From Phycisphaeraceae bacterium (GTDB lineage: Bacteria > Planctomycetota > Phycisphaerae > Phycisphaerales > Phycisphaeraceae), in NCBI GenBank assembly GCA_028277745.1, contig JANQFR010000075.1, positions 1 through 64,000 on the forward strand: a DNA stretch of 64,000 nt, read 5' to 3'. The notes under the pieces were generated by a model. The model worked only from the letters and a program-made list of their open reading frames with translations, was not told the DNA's origin and ran no database searches. Below are positions 17,198 to 25,988 of the stretch, piece after piece. The position numbers and the translations under genes are program-made. The stretch's first letter is position 1; the number at the start of each line of letters is the position of its first letter.

Positions 17198-17292
17198 CGG
17201 TTCGCTCCGTTGGGGGGTGGGATGGCAATGCCGTGCAGATTTTAACAATCTCGGCGGCGCGAGGCTTTCTTCTTCAGCGGGCGTCTGATGAA

Positions 17293-17345
17293 CTAGCCGG
17301 GCCGCTACGCGGCCCTGGACCAGGCGGGCGTAGCCCGCCGGCTAG
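17293..17345. repeat. Dispersed double-hairpin repeat, family B copy 2 (inverted)
   Basis: The sequence has CTAGCCGG/CCGGCTAG ends and two inner hairpins. It is the reverse orientation of the copy at 15231, so the transketolase gene lies between inverted copies. Confidence 0.75.
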
Positions 17346-17425
17346 GATCCGGCACGTTGCAACCTCGCGGCCCCAGAGCTATGTTCGGCGGACGTGACAC
17401 GCGGCCTTGATCCTGGATATTTCTC

Positions 17426-18973
17426 ATGAACCCCCGCCCTAACGTTCTGCTCATCACCTCCGATCAACAGCTCTACGACACGCTGGGGTTCAAGAACCCG
17501 CATATCAAGACGCCGAACCTCGACCGGCTCGCCCGAGAGGGCGCCGACTGCACCCGGGCTTACACCGTCAACCCCGTGTGCACCCCGACCCGCGCGTCGC
17601 TGGCGACCGGGGTGTACCCCTCGGTGCACGGCGCCTGGACCATCGGCGTCAAGCTCCCCGAAGACGTCCCGACCCTCGGCCAACGCTTCCTCGACGCCGG
17701 CTACGACACCACCCTCGTCGGCAAGGCCCACTTCCAGCCGCTCGCCTCGGGCGACCGGCCCGGCGAAGAGTCCATCGAATCCCACCCCTTCCTCCGCGAC
17801 CGCGACTTCTGGCGGAACTTCAACGACCAGCGCACGCCCTGGTACGGCTTCTCCCACGTCGAGACCTGCCGCAACCACACCGACGAGGCCCACGCCGGCG
17901 GGCACTACGGCCTCTGGCTCGAAGAGAAAGGCCTGTCCAACTGGGAGGACTACTTCGACCCCATCCCGCCCGCGCCGTCGAAGAAACGTTACGGCTCGTG
18001 GGACCTGCCGGAGGAATACCACTACTCGGCCTGGACCGCCGAGCGCACCATCGCCAACATCGAGCGGTCGGTCAAGAACGACAAGCCGTTCTACCTCTGG
18101 TCGAGCTTCCACGACCCGCACCCGTCCTACCTCGTCCCCGAGCCGTGGGCCAGCATGTACGACCCGGCCGACATGCCCATCGGCAAGCTCCACGTCAACG
18201 ACGATGGGACGACCGAGCTGGACAAGATGCCCCCGCCCGTGCGCATGACCCAGGAGGAGGGCGCCGACTGGTCGGTCTTCAAGGAGGAAGGCGGCCAGGG
18301 CCTGCACGGCTACCACCGCCACCCCGACAACGAGGACAAGAAACGCAAAGACATGGCGATCTACTACGGCATGACCTCGTTCATGGACCAGCAGATCGGC
18401 CGGATCCTCGACAAGCTCGACGAGCTGGGCATCGCCGACAACACCCTGATCGTCTTCACCAGCGACCACGGCCACTACATCGGGCACCACGGCCTGGTCG
18501 CCAAGGGCGCGTTCCATTACGACGAGGGCATCCGCGTGCCCTTCCTGGTGCGTTACCCGGGCAAGGTCCCGGCGGGACAGACCATCGACGCGCTGCAATC
18601 GTTGATCGATCTGCCCTCCACGTTCCTGTCGGCGTGCGGGATCGAGGTCCCCGGATTCATGCAGGGCGTCGACCAGCTGCCGTGCTGGGCCGGCGACGCG
18701 GACAAGGCCCGCGACGACCTGATCGTCGAGATGCGCCACAACCCGACCACGGTGCACCTGCGCACCTACATCGATGAGCGGTACAAGCTCACGCTGTACC
18801 GCGGCCACCCCGACTGGGGCGAGCTGTTCGACCTTCAAGACGACCCCGGCGAGACCGACAACAAGTTCGGCGACCCCGCCTACGCCGCGGTCAAGGCCGC
18901 GCTGATGCACAAATGGCTCAACGCCGAGATCGCCCGCGAGCCGACGCGGATGCCCCGCGTGCACGGCGCCTGA
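17426..18973 (+). CDS. Sulfatase
   Basis: The 515-residue sulfatase has CTPTR (Cys52-Arg56) as the formylglycine site, TSDQQ (Asp13) as part of the calcium site and FTSDHG later. The long mid-section and C-terminal FDLQDDPGETDN tail are typical of planctomycete sulfatases of the choline-sulfatase-like group. No signal peptide is clear. It ends 11 nt before the lyase gene, so the two are probably cotranscribed and act on the same sulfated polysaccharide. Confidence 0.93.
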   Translation: MNPRPNVLLITSDQQLYDTLGFKNPHIKTPNLDRLAREGADCTRAYTVNPVCTPTRASLATGVYPSVHGAWTIGVKLPEDVPTLGQRFLDAGYDTTLVGKAHFQPLASGDRPGEESIESHPFLRDRDFWRNFNDQRTPWYGFSHVETCRNHTDEAHAGGHYGLWLEEKGLSNWEDYFDPIPPAPSKKRYGSWDLPEEYHYSAWTAERTIANIERSVKNDKPFYLWSSFHDPHPSYLVPEPWASMYDPADMPIGKLHVNDDGTTELDKMPPPVRMTQEEGADWSVFKEEGGQGLHGYHRHPDNEDKKRKDMAIYYGMTSFMDQQIGRILDKLDELGIADNTLIVFTSDHGHYIGHHGLVAKGAFHYDEGIRVPFLVRYPGKVPAGQTIDALQSLIDLPSTFLSACGIEVPGFMQGVDQLPCWAGDADKARDDLIVEMRHNPTTVHLRTYIDERYKLTLYRGHPDWGELFDLQDDPGETDNKFGDPAYAAVKAALMHKWLNAEIAREPTRMPRVHGA

Positions 18974-18984
18974 GACTCTGAATC

Positions 18985-20784
18985 ATGAATATCCCCGACA
19001 ACCCCCTCGCCGGCCTGCGCCGCGAGCACCCGCGTTTGATCGCGACCGCTGACGACTTCGCCGCCATCGACCGCGCCGATCCACGGATCGATGCGATCCG
19101 TGGGCGATGCGAGGCCTTACTCGAGGCCCCCGTGTCGGCCTATGAAATCCCCGACGGCAAGCGGCTGCTGATGACGTCCCGCCGCGTGGTGGACCGGGTG
19201 TATGACCTGGCGTTCATGTTCCGGATGGACGGGGACGCGCGTTGGCGTGATCGGCTGTTCGCCGAGTTGGAGGCCGTCGCCAACTTCCCCGATTGGAACC
19301 CGTCGCACTTTCTCGACACCGCCGAGATGGCCCACGCCTGCGCGATCGGGTACGACTGGCTGTACGACGACTGGACCGAAGACCAACGCCGGACGATCCG
19401 CGACGCGATCGTGCGGCACGCTTTCGCGCCGGGCCTCGATGCGTACCGCCGCCCGCCGGGCTCGGGCCGGCGGTGGCATGTCTGGGACAACAACTGGAAC
19501 GTGGTCTGCAATGGCGGCCTGGGCGTGGCGGCGTTGGCGATCGCGGACGAACATCCCGACGCCGCGGCCGAGATCATCCGCGGCGGGCTCGCCGGGTTGC
19601 CCCAGTGCCTGCAGCACTTCGCTCCCGACGGCGGCTGGCCCGAGGGCCCGTCCTATTGGGGCTACACCCTCAAGTACCTCACCGCCCACCTCGCCAGTCT
19701 TGAGACCGCGCTGGGCCACGACTTCGGCCTCTCGCAAACGCCGGGGCTCGACGGGACCGGCCTGTTTCCCATCCACCTCGCCGGGCCCACGGGCCGATCG
19801 TTCAACTTCTCCGACGCCGCCGAACAGGCCAAACCCGGGCGCTCGCGCTCGCTGCTCTGGCTCGCTCGAAAATTCCAGCAGCCTGTGCTGGCCCGCCGCG
19901 GGCTCCAGCTCGAACCCCCCTCCTCCGCCCACCCCCTCGACCTGATCTGGAGCGTCGACGCCGACCACGCCCCGCTCCCGCCGCGCGACGCGCATTACCG
20001 CGGCGTCGAGGCCGTCTGCTTCCGCTCGGCATGGGACGACCCCGATGCCGCGTGGCTCGCCGCCCAGTGCGGCCGCAACGTCGTCGGGCACAACCAGGCC
20101 GACCTCGGCTCGTTTGTCTACGAACACCACGGCGTGCGCTGGTTCGTCGACCTTGGGAACGACAACTACAACCTGCCCGGCTATTTCAGCGGAGCGCTCG
20201 ACGACGAAGGGCAACGCTACACCTATTACGCCAACCGCGCCGAAGCTCATAACGTCATCGTTCTCAACCCCTCCGACCACCCCGGCCAGACCGTCGACGC
20301 CGGCGGGCGCGTCACCGGCTTCAACCCCGACGATCAGCATCCCACCGCCGACCTCGACCTCACCGACGCCTACCCCGACGTTGCCCGGTTCACCCGCCGC
20401 TTCGAGATGCCCAGCCGACGCGAGTTGGTCATCCACGACCACGTCCGGGCCGACCGCCCCGCCGAGTTGTGGTGGTTCCTCCATACCCGCGCCCAGGTCG
20501 CGCTGGCCGACGATCAACGCTCCGCGCTGCTCACCCAGGACGGCAAACAGCTCCGCGTCCGTCTCGAAAGCCCCGAAGAGGCGCGGCTGGAAGTCTTGCC
20601 GTCCGGGCCGCTGCCCACCTCGCCCGACCCGCCGCACCAGAGCCACTTTGACGGCAAGCCCGTGGTCGGCGGGCCGTTTTCGCACACACCCGAGAGCCAC
20701 TTCGCCCCCGTGCGTAAGCTGGCGGTCCATCTCACTGAGCAGACCAACACGGTGATCCGCGTCCGTTGCGCACCCGCGGAATAG
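18985..20784 (+). CDS. Heparinase II/III-family polysaccharide lyase
   Basis: The protein (599 residues) has an alpha/alpha-toroid N-terminal half (residues about 60-320, including WDNNWNVVCNGG near 170 and GPSYWGY near 228) and a beta-sheet C-terminal half containing GHNQADLGSFVYEHHGVRW, YYANRAEAHNVIVLN and a Tyr-rich stretch. This is the architecture of heparinase II/III-type lyases that cleave uronic-acid-containing chains by beta-elimination. No signal peptide is obvious, so cytoplasmic processing of oligosaccharides is possible. It is downstream of and probably coupled to the sulfatase. Confidence 0.85.
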   Translation: MNIPDNPLAGLRREHPRLIATADDFAAIDRADPRIDAIRGRCEALLEAPVSAYEIPDGKRLLMTSRRVVDRVYDLAFMFRMDGDARWRDRLFAELEAVANFPDWNPSHFLDTAEMAHACAIGYDWLYDDWTEDQRRTIRDAIVRHAFAPGLDAYRRPPGSGRRWHVWDNNWNVVCNGGLGVAALAIADEHPDAAAEIIRGGLAGLPQCLQHFAPDGGWPEGPSYWGYTLKYLTAHLASLETALGHDFGLSQTPGLDGTGLFPIHLAGPTGRSFNFSDAAEQAKPGRSRSLLWLARKFQQPVLARRGLQLEPPSSAHPLDLIWSVDADHAPLPPRDAHYRGVEAVCFRSAWDDPDAAWLAAQCGRNVVGHNQADLGSFVYEHHGVRWFVDLGNDNYNLPGYFSGALDDEGQRYTYYANRAEAHNVIVLNPSDHPGQTVDAGGRVTGFNPDDQHPTADLDLTDAYPDVARFTRRFEMPSRRELVIHDHVRADRPAELWWFLHTRAQVALADDQRSALLTQDGKQLRVRLESPEEARLEVLPSGPLPTSPDPPHQSHFDGKPVVGGPFSHTPESHFAPVRKLAVHLTEQTNTVIRVRCAPAE

Positions 20785-20801
20785 CCGGGCGGACGTTACG
20801 G

Positions 20802-20825
20802 AGCCCCGCATACGCATGCGGGGCT
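20802..20825 (+). terminator. Terminator-like hairpin after the lyase gene (family D)
   Basis: A perfect 9-bp stem AGCCCCGCA/TGCGGGGCT with a 6-nt loop lies 17 nt after the stop. A related hairpin is at 27847-27863. No T-run is present. Confidence 0.6.
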
Positions 20826-20872
20826 TAGAGCAACGAGACGCATCCGTTTTCAGCAGATTCAATCTACGGCGA

Positions 20873-20904
20873 TAAAAAAACGCTCACCCCCGAAAGGGTG
20901 AGCG
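20873..20904 (-). terminator. Rho-independent terminator of the amidase gene
   Basis: The stem CGCTCACCC/GGGTGAGCG (9 bp, 6-nt loop) lies 38 nt past the amidase stop in minus-strand sense and is followed by a run of seven T residues. Confidence 0.85.
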
Positions 20905-20942
20905 TGAAAAAGGTGAAAACAAACGGCCGGCCGCGACGTTGT

Positions 20943-22628
20943 TCAACGCCAACGGCGAGTCCTGAGCAAAGCGAACCCGAGCAACGCCGCCCCGCCCACC
21001 AGCGCCGTCGGGGTCGGCACCACGATCAATTGCGGGGCGACCCGGGCCAGCGTGGCCTGTTCCAGGTCATAGGCGTAGCTGAGCAGCTCCGCTTCGCTGA
21101 ACAGGTCGCCGAGGAACGCCAGGGTGAACGGCGTGTTGTTGCCGTAGTACGCGTAAGGCAGCGTGACGACCGGGATCTGCAGGTCGTTGATGATGTTGGA
21201 CGGCAACTCGGGGAAGCTGTTGGGCCCGTTGGTGTTCTCGGTCACGCCCGGCTCGTCAAAGGGCGGGATCGGCGAACCGGCCTGGGGAAAGAAGAGGCCG
21301 TCGAGGTCGTTGATGTCGAGGATCTCCTGGAACAGCTCCTGAAGCTCGTTCTGCCAGATGATGTAATCCTGGACCGCCTGGATGACGGCGAGGTTATCGA
21401 CGGGGTTGTCGACCCCGCCGATCGGGAACGGCTCGCCGGTGATGGCTTCGTACTCGGCGACGGAGTTGAAGTTGGCGTCCTCGCCCAGGCCGGCGAGGTA
21501 GTTCTGGATATCGACGTCGAAGGTGAAGCCGAACGCCGAAGGCCGCTCGCTGTAGAGTTCGGCGAAGCCGGTGCCTTCAAACGGATCGGTCATGACGGTC
21601 GCGCCCTGGGCTTCGAGGTCGGCGATGGCCTGGTTGTAGAAGGATTCGGTTTCGGGCGCGAGGGGGAGGAACTGGATCGAGTTGGGCAGGCCGTCGCGCC
21701 ACCCCGGCCCGACGAGGCCGAACTTCTTGCCCTCGAGCGCGGTGGTGCTGAGCCCGGCGGTGTAGCCGCCCGCGGGGATGTTGCTGTTGACGCCGAGGGT
21801 GGTGGCGTCCTCGGAGAACTCCCCGGCGAGGACGTCGAGGGTGATCGCGGCGTCGACGACGGTCTTGGACAGCGGGCCGACCACGTCGCGGAAGGTCGCA
21901 TCGATCGGCAGCACGCCCTCGAGCGGGACGAGCCCGAAGGTGGGCTTGACGCTGACCAGGGCCTGGGCGGACGCGGGGTTCTCGATCGACCCGCCGGTCT
22001 CGGTTCCCAGGCCGAGGACGGCGAAGCTGGCGTTCACCGCGGTCGCGGTCCCGCCCGACGACCCGCCGGGGACGAAGTCAAGGTTGTACGGGTTGCGGGT
22101 CGCGCCTTCGATGCTCGAGTTGCTCCGCGTGCCGGAGAACGCGAAGTCGGGCATGTTGGTTTTGCCGAGGATGATCGCGCCGGCCGCCTCGAGCCGATCG
22201 ACCACCTCCGCGGAATCCTGCGGGTTGATGTCGAGCCCGCCCGCGGCGGTGGAGAAGCCGACCGCCCCGCCGGTCGTGACCGTGCCGACCTGGTCGATGT
22301 TGTCTTTGATCACCACGGGGACGCCGTGGAGCGCGCCGATCGGCCCCCCGCGGGTGTAAGCGGCGTCAAGCTCGGCGGCGCGGTTGAGCGCGTCGGGATT
22401 CAAGCTGATAAACGCGTTATACGTCCGCTCGTAAGTCGTGATCCGATCGAGAAACGACTGCGTCAGGTCCACCGCCGTGTAGTCGCCGTTGGCGTAAGCC
22501 GCCTGGATGTCGAGAACCCCCAGCTCCACGACATCCACCTGGGCCGACGCCGGCCGTGAAACCGCCAACGCCGCCGCACCGATCGCCGCTCCCGTTAAAC
22601 AACGGGTGAAACAGAGAGACACAGACAT
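20943..22628 (-). CDS. Secreted amidase-signature enzyme with PEP-CTERM-like tail
   Basis: The 561-residue protein has a signal peptide (about residues 1-29, ending ASA) and a complete amidase signature domain: Lys108 in VIKDN, the serines of GGSSGG (188-193) and Ser214 in TETGGSIENP. These form the Ser-cisSer-Lys triad that hydrolyses amide bonds. The C-terminus is VPTPTALVGGAALLGFALLRTRRWR in outline (PTP, hydrophobic helix, Arg-rich tail), a variant of PEP-CTERM sorting signals. An amidase held at the surface by this route is unusual. An AGAGGAG site lies 7 nt before the ATG at 22628. Substrate unknown. Confidence 0.88.
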   Translation of the reverse strand: MSVSLCFTRCLTGAAIGAAALAVSRPASAQVDVVELGVLDIQAAYANGDYTAVDLTQSFLDRITTYERTYNAFISLNPDALNRAAELDAAYTRGGPIGALHGVPVVIKDNIDQVGTVTTGGAVGFSTAAGGLDINPQDSAEVVDRLEAAGAIILGKTNMPDFAFSGTRSNSSIEGATRNPYNLDFVPGGSSGGTATAVNASFAVLGLGTETGGSIENPASAQALVSVKPTFGLVPLEGVLPIDATFRDVVGPLSKTVVDAAITLDVLAGEFSEDATTLGVNSNIPAGGYTAGLSTTALEGKKFGLVGPGWRDGLPNSIQFLPLAPETESFYNQAIADLEAQGATVMTDPFEGTGFAELYSERPSAFGFTFDVDIQNYLAGLGEDANFNSVAEYEAITGEPFPIGGVDNPVDNLAVIQAVQDYIIWQNELQELFQEILDINDLDGLFFPQAGSPIPPFDEPGVTENTNGPNSFPELPSNIINDLQIPVVTLPYAYYGNNTPFTLAFLGDLFSEAELLSYAYDLEQATLARVAPQLIVVPTPTALVGGAALLGFALLRTRRWR

Positions 22629-22934
22629 ATCGACACTCCTCTTCTTCCCGTTCGGAAAAACTTGCAGGCCGACTTGGGTTTTAAGAGTCGTGGTGTCCCA
22701 CAGGCAGGCGACGTGGGCCACCTTGAATAACTCACCTGAGCGGCGGCGTCAATAGCCAACGATTGAAAATGAGGAAAAAATATCGCAAGCTTCATTCGGC
22801 GATGGAGACAAGGCGCTAAAGCACGTCGGGTGTCGTCGATGCGGGTCAGGCGATCAAAAGAAAAGCAGGCCGGACAGACGAAGAGATGCGTCCATCCGAC
22901 CCGTTGAGGGAGTCGAGGCCATGACCCAACGGGT
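22629..22934. other. Gene-free interval between the amidase and PEP-CTERM genes
   Basis: About 306 nt with no coding frame I can support. It holds the amidase ribosome-binding site, an AT-rich pocket near 22765-22800 that may be its promoter, and a weak terminator-like hairpin at 22870-22897. Confidence 0.5.
22870..22897 (-). terminator. Possible terminator of the PEP-CTERM gene
   Basis: An imperfect 9-bp stem CGGACAGAC/GTCCATCCG, with two central mismatches, is followed in minus-strand sense by a T-rich stretch (TGCTTTTCTTTTG). Confidence 0.35.
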
Positions 22935-23636
22935 TCAGGCGTCGAAGCGGCGGCGGCGCCGGCCGAACATGCACAACGCCCCCATCCCCAGCAGCGCCAG
23001 CGAAGCCGGCTCGGGGATGTCCTGGAAGAGCAGGTCGCGGGTGACGCCGGTGGCGAAACCGAAGTTGCCCTGTCCGTCCCACAGCCGCGCGGCGGGCGCG
23101 GGGCCGACGGAAGTGCCCGACGCGGTCCGGTTGAACACAGGCAGGGGCTCTTCGAGCGTCGGGGTGTAAACGCCGCTTCCGAAGAACAAGGGGACACCGC
23201 CGAGGAACACGACGTCATTGCCGTTGCCGTCCTGAACCGTGATGTCTTCGAGGCCCAGGTTGAACACGCCGTCGGAAGCGTCGAGACCGGCGCCGGCGAA
23301 CAAGCGGCCGTTAATCACGGTGTTCACCGAAAGGCTGTAGCCCATCAGTTCGAGGTCGGGGTTCCACGCGAAGCTGTCGAGATTGGTGTTGATCGCGTTG
23401 AACGAGACGTCTTCGATCCCGCGGAAACCGCTGGGGCGGTTCCCGGTGAACTCGTCGGGGTTGAGTTGGATGTAAACATCGAACGCAAACTGGATGCCGC
23501 CGGGAGTGACGGGCTGGTCCTGAATGTCGACGATGAAGTCGAGGACCGCCGCGTGGGTCGGGGCGGCCGCGACGACAGCACAAACGATCGCGGCTGCGCC
23601 GCGACAGATCAACGATTGAAGGGAGCGGGGGTTCAT
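22935..23636 (-). CDS. PEP-CTERM sorting-signal protein
   Basis: The protein (233 residues) starts with a signal peptide (to about residue 29, THAA) and ends with IPEPASLALLGMGALCMF and an Arg-rich tail, a canonical PEP-CTERM signal. The middle is a beta-rich, Asn/Gly/Phe-rich extracellular domain with no recognised motif. The ATG at 23636 has AGGAG 8 nt upstream; the frame extends 42 codons further without a signal peptide, so that extension is rejected. Probably a surface or extracellular-matrix protein processed by an exosortase not seen in this window. Confidence 0.85.
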   Translation of the reverse strand: MNPRSLQSLICRGAAAIVCAVVAAAPTHAAVLDFIVDIQDQPVTPGGIQFAFDVYIQLNPDEFTGNRPSGFRGIEDVSFNAINTNLDSFAWNPDLELMGYSLSVNTVINGRLFAGAGLDASDGVFNLGLEDITVQDGNGNDVVFLGGVPLFFGSGVYTPTLEEPLPVFNRTASGTSVGPAPAARLWDGQGNFGFATGVTRDLLFQDIPEPASLALLGMGALCMFGRRRRRFDA

Positions 23637-23985
23637 CAGTTGTCTCCTGTAGCTTCGGCCGAAGCCGATGAAAGTGGGAGCCGCCCGCCAAACGCGGGGA
23701 AGCGGCTCAATACGGGCGAACCAACCGCGCCGCGGCCTGCACACGCAGGCCGTTGATCGCAACGGACGCGGCTGTCTTCAACACGGTGACCGGCGAACGA
23801 TCACCCCAAAACCGGTAAGTCGCCTTCCGTCACGTCGTTAGTTCAGCGATCCCTCCTTTCGTGTTTTCCAACCATCGTCGGGGCCGATCAGACCCCGCCC
23901 GATGATCCTGTCGCTTTCCCATCGCCGCGCCAGGGGCTCGGCTCTCTCCTCTTTGCGGGATCAACACCCCGGACGGCCCATGCCG
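23637..23985. other. Gene-free interval upstream of the PEP-CTERM gene
   Basis: 349 nt with no supportable gene. A Shine-Dalgarno-like AGGAGGG lies on the minus strand (23851-23858) without a well-placed start codon. The rest should contain the promoter and leader of the PEP-CTERM gene; I see no strong -35/-10 pair. Confidence 0.4.
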
Positions 23986-24516
23986 TCACGGGATGCAGAG
24001 CGTCGGGGTCTGCCCCTGCGCGCACCGGATGAAGACCTCCTCAATCATCGCCTCCAGGTCGAGGCCGCGGGGCGACCAGTTCTCTTCATCGATCCGGCGG
24101 GTCAATGAGCCGATCGGCACGATCGGACCGAAGCGGCTCTGATGAGCGGGAACCGGGGGCGGGTCGGCGGTCGCGGCGGGGTGGGCGGCTTCGAGGACGA
24201 CCAACTCGGCGTCGGCCGGATGCACCCCCGGCTGACAGGCGAACGCCCAGACGCGCACCCCCGCGGGCTCGCCGGTGGGCAACGCGCCGGACGGCGCGTC
24301 GATCGTCGGGCCGTATTCGATCCGCTGAACAAAGTATTCACCCGTGTTCAGGTCGTAGTACCACCCCTCGCCGTAGAGTTCGGGCGTGGTGGACCCGACC
24401 AGGGAACGCACGCTCCAGAGCAGCACGACGCCCCCGATCAGACACAGGCCCAGAGCCAGCCAGATACGGTTGGAAGCGTACCATTGCAGCAGGTCTTCAG
24501 AAGCGATCCGGGGCAT
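23986..24516 (-). CDS. Membrane-anchored protein partnered with a prepilin
   Basis: The 176-residue protein has one N-terminal membrane helix (about 18-38, IWLALGLCLIGGVVLLWSV) and a mostly extracytoplasmic domain containing YYDLNTGEYFVQ, PPIDAPSG-like IDAPSGALPTGEPAGVRVWAF and a terminal RCAQGQTP. This YYDLNTGE pattern occurs in planctomycetes beside prepilin-like genes. The ATG at 24516 is favoured because AGGAG sits 7 nt upstream; the ATG five codons earlier overlaps that site. Role unknown, possibly in a type II-like pseudopilus system. Confidence 0.65.
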   Translation of the reverse strand: MPRIASEDLLQWYASNRIWLALGLCLIGGVVLLWSVRSLVGSTTPELYGEGWYYDLNTGEYFVQRIEYGPTIDAPSGALPTGEPAGVRVWAFACQPGVHPADAELVVLEAAHPAATADPPPVPAHQSRFGPIVPIGSLTRRIDEENWSPRGLDLEAMIEEVFIRCAQGQTPTLCIP

Positions 24517-24582
24517 CTCAATGCTCCTCATGCGGGCGGGTGTCTCAAACCATTGCGGAGTCCGAGTCGACGCATCGAGGGC

Positions 24583-25719
24583 TTATCTCACGGGGCTGCC
24601 GTCGTCATTGGGATCGACCGTGTCGCGGGCCCGGTAGCTGGGGTACGTGGTGCCGGTGGGCAGCAGATGCTCGACCCGGGTCAGTTTGGAGGGTTTCATG
24701 TTTTCGACGTGACCATCAAAGAACACGGCGTTGCTGGTGTTGCCGGGGTGACGGAAGCCGTTGACGCGGGTCATGGGCGACATGCCCCGGACGCCGGCCA
24801 CCCGGTCCAGATCGGCGTCGCTCCAACCGTCGGTTCTCCCGGGCGAGAAGATGGGCGGCCTGGCGCTGCCGAACGATCTGAGCCGGCCGAACTTCCACGG
24901 GTGCCCCCCGTTGCCGTTATAGATGCTGAAGCTGTGCATGAACGTGCCGCCGATGAGGTTCGGTTCGGAGAAAAAGCCGGTGTAGGTCGGGTAGCGGGTG
25001 TCGTTGGGATCGCCGCGGTCCCAGAACCGCGTGCCCTCTGCGGCGAAGATCTTGTTTGATCCGTTGACGATGGTCTCCAGACGCGGGTCGTAATCGGAGG
25101 GGTAGGTGTAGTTGGCGTAGGGCCATCTCCACTCCACGCCGCCGCCGTCGGCGAGCACCGCGTCGCGGTCGCGGCCGGGCCAGACGTGCCAGTACATGTT
25201 GGCGCCGTAGCTGAGCAGGAAGTGCTCTTCCGGGTTGCCGGGCAGGGACCACCGCGGGCTGACGCCGTTGTACTCGGCCCGGTAGGTTTGCTGGTTGGCG
25301 GGGCAACGGAAATCGGTGTCGAGGATCTGAATCAGGCGCTCTTCGGGGTCGGCCGACAAGCCCAGCCCCTCGCCGATGGTCGGGGAGATCCAGTCGGTGT
25401 ACTGCAGCGGGCGGCCGGCGCCGGTGGCGACCGCCCGGCCGTCGGCGACCGAGCCCCGCTGGCGGTAGACGCGTTCCATATCGACGCCGGACGTATTCGG
25501 GCCGGGCATCCAGCCGCGGTTGCTGGACGCGTAGGTCCCCAGGCCGATCCCCGCCTGCCGGAGATTGGAGAGGCACACCGCGCTACGCGCGGCCTCCCGG
25601 GCGTGCACCAGCGCCGGCAGCAAAATGCCGACCATCATTGCAATGATCGCCATCACGACCAGCAGCTCGATCAACGTAAAGGCTCGGGAAGGACGGTGGG
25701 AGTGATCTGTGCGCATCAT
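24583..25719 (-). CDS. Prepilin-like (type II pseudopilin) protein with C-terminal H-x-DG motif
   Basis: The 378-residue protein has a type IV prepilin leader ([25 protein letters not shown]; cleavage before Phe, Glu at +5). The long globular domain ends with [12 protein letters not shown], the FxDGH motif of planctomycete pseudopilin families. A prepilin peptidase and secretion ATPase are not in the window. Proteins of this type are abundant in Planctomycetota; whether they build filaments is not settled. The gene for the anchored partner lies next to it. Confidence 0.88.
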   Translation of the reverse strand: MMRTDHSHRPSRAFTLIELLVVMAIIAMMVGILLPALVHAREAARSAVCLSNLRQAGIGLGTYASSNRGWMPGPNTSGVDMERVYRQRGSVADGRAVATGAGRPLQYTDWISPTIGEGLGLSADPEERLIQILDTDFRCPANQQTYRAEYNGVSPRWSLPGNPEEHFLLSYGANMYWHVWPGRDRDAVLADGGGVEWRWPYANYTYPSDYDPRLETIVNGSNKIFAAEGTRFWDRGDPNDTRYPTYTGFFSEPNLIGGTFMHSFSIYNGNGGHPWKFGRLRSFGSARPPIFSPGRTDGWSDADLDRVAGVRGMSPMTRVNGFRHPGNTSNAVFFDGHVENMKPSKLTRVEHLLPTGTTYPSYRARDTVDPNDDGSPVR

Positions 25720-25988
25720 CGGTCGCTGCTTTCCTACATGCGTGAGATTGATTCAGGCCTCCGTCAACGGATAAGAAAGTACGCCCGGCCGCAGGCGGGT
25801 TGGTTTGACGCTTGCAAGATCAACGTTAGATCGCCTCCGGTTCGCCGTGTGAGGATCACTGTGTTCGTGCGATCGTAGGAATGCGACGCGGGCGGGACGA
25901 CTTAGCGCGATTCTGACGTTCCACTATCAATACCGTCAGCCTTTAGAAGGATGATCGCCCAATCCGGCTGATGAGAGGACTCACGCTT

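Noticed and set aside
15389..17245. A 618-codon plus-strand frame over transketolase
   Set aside because: Antisense shadow with Val/Asp/Gly/Ala runs and no domain; the transketolase motifs are on the other strand.
17198..17425. Possible insertion sequence ends around transketolase
   Set aside because: The inverted copies belong to a palindrome family seen elsewhere without a gene between them, and there is no transposase or target-site repeat.
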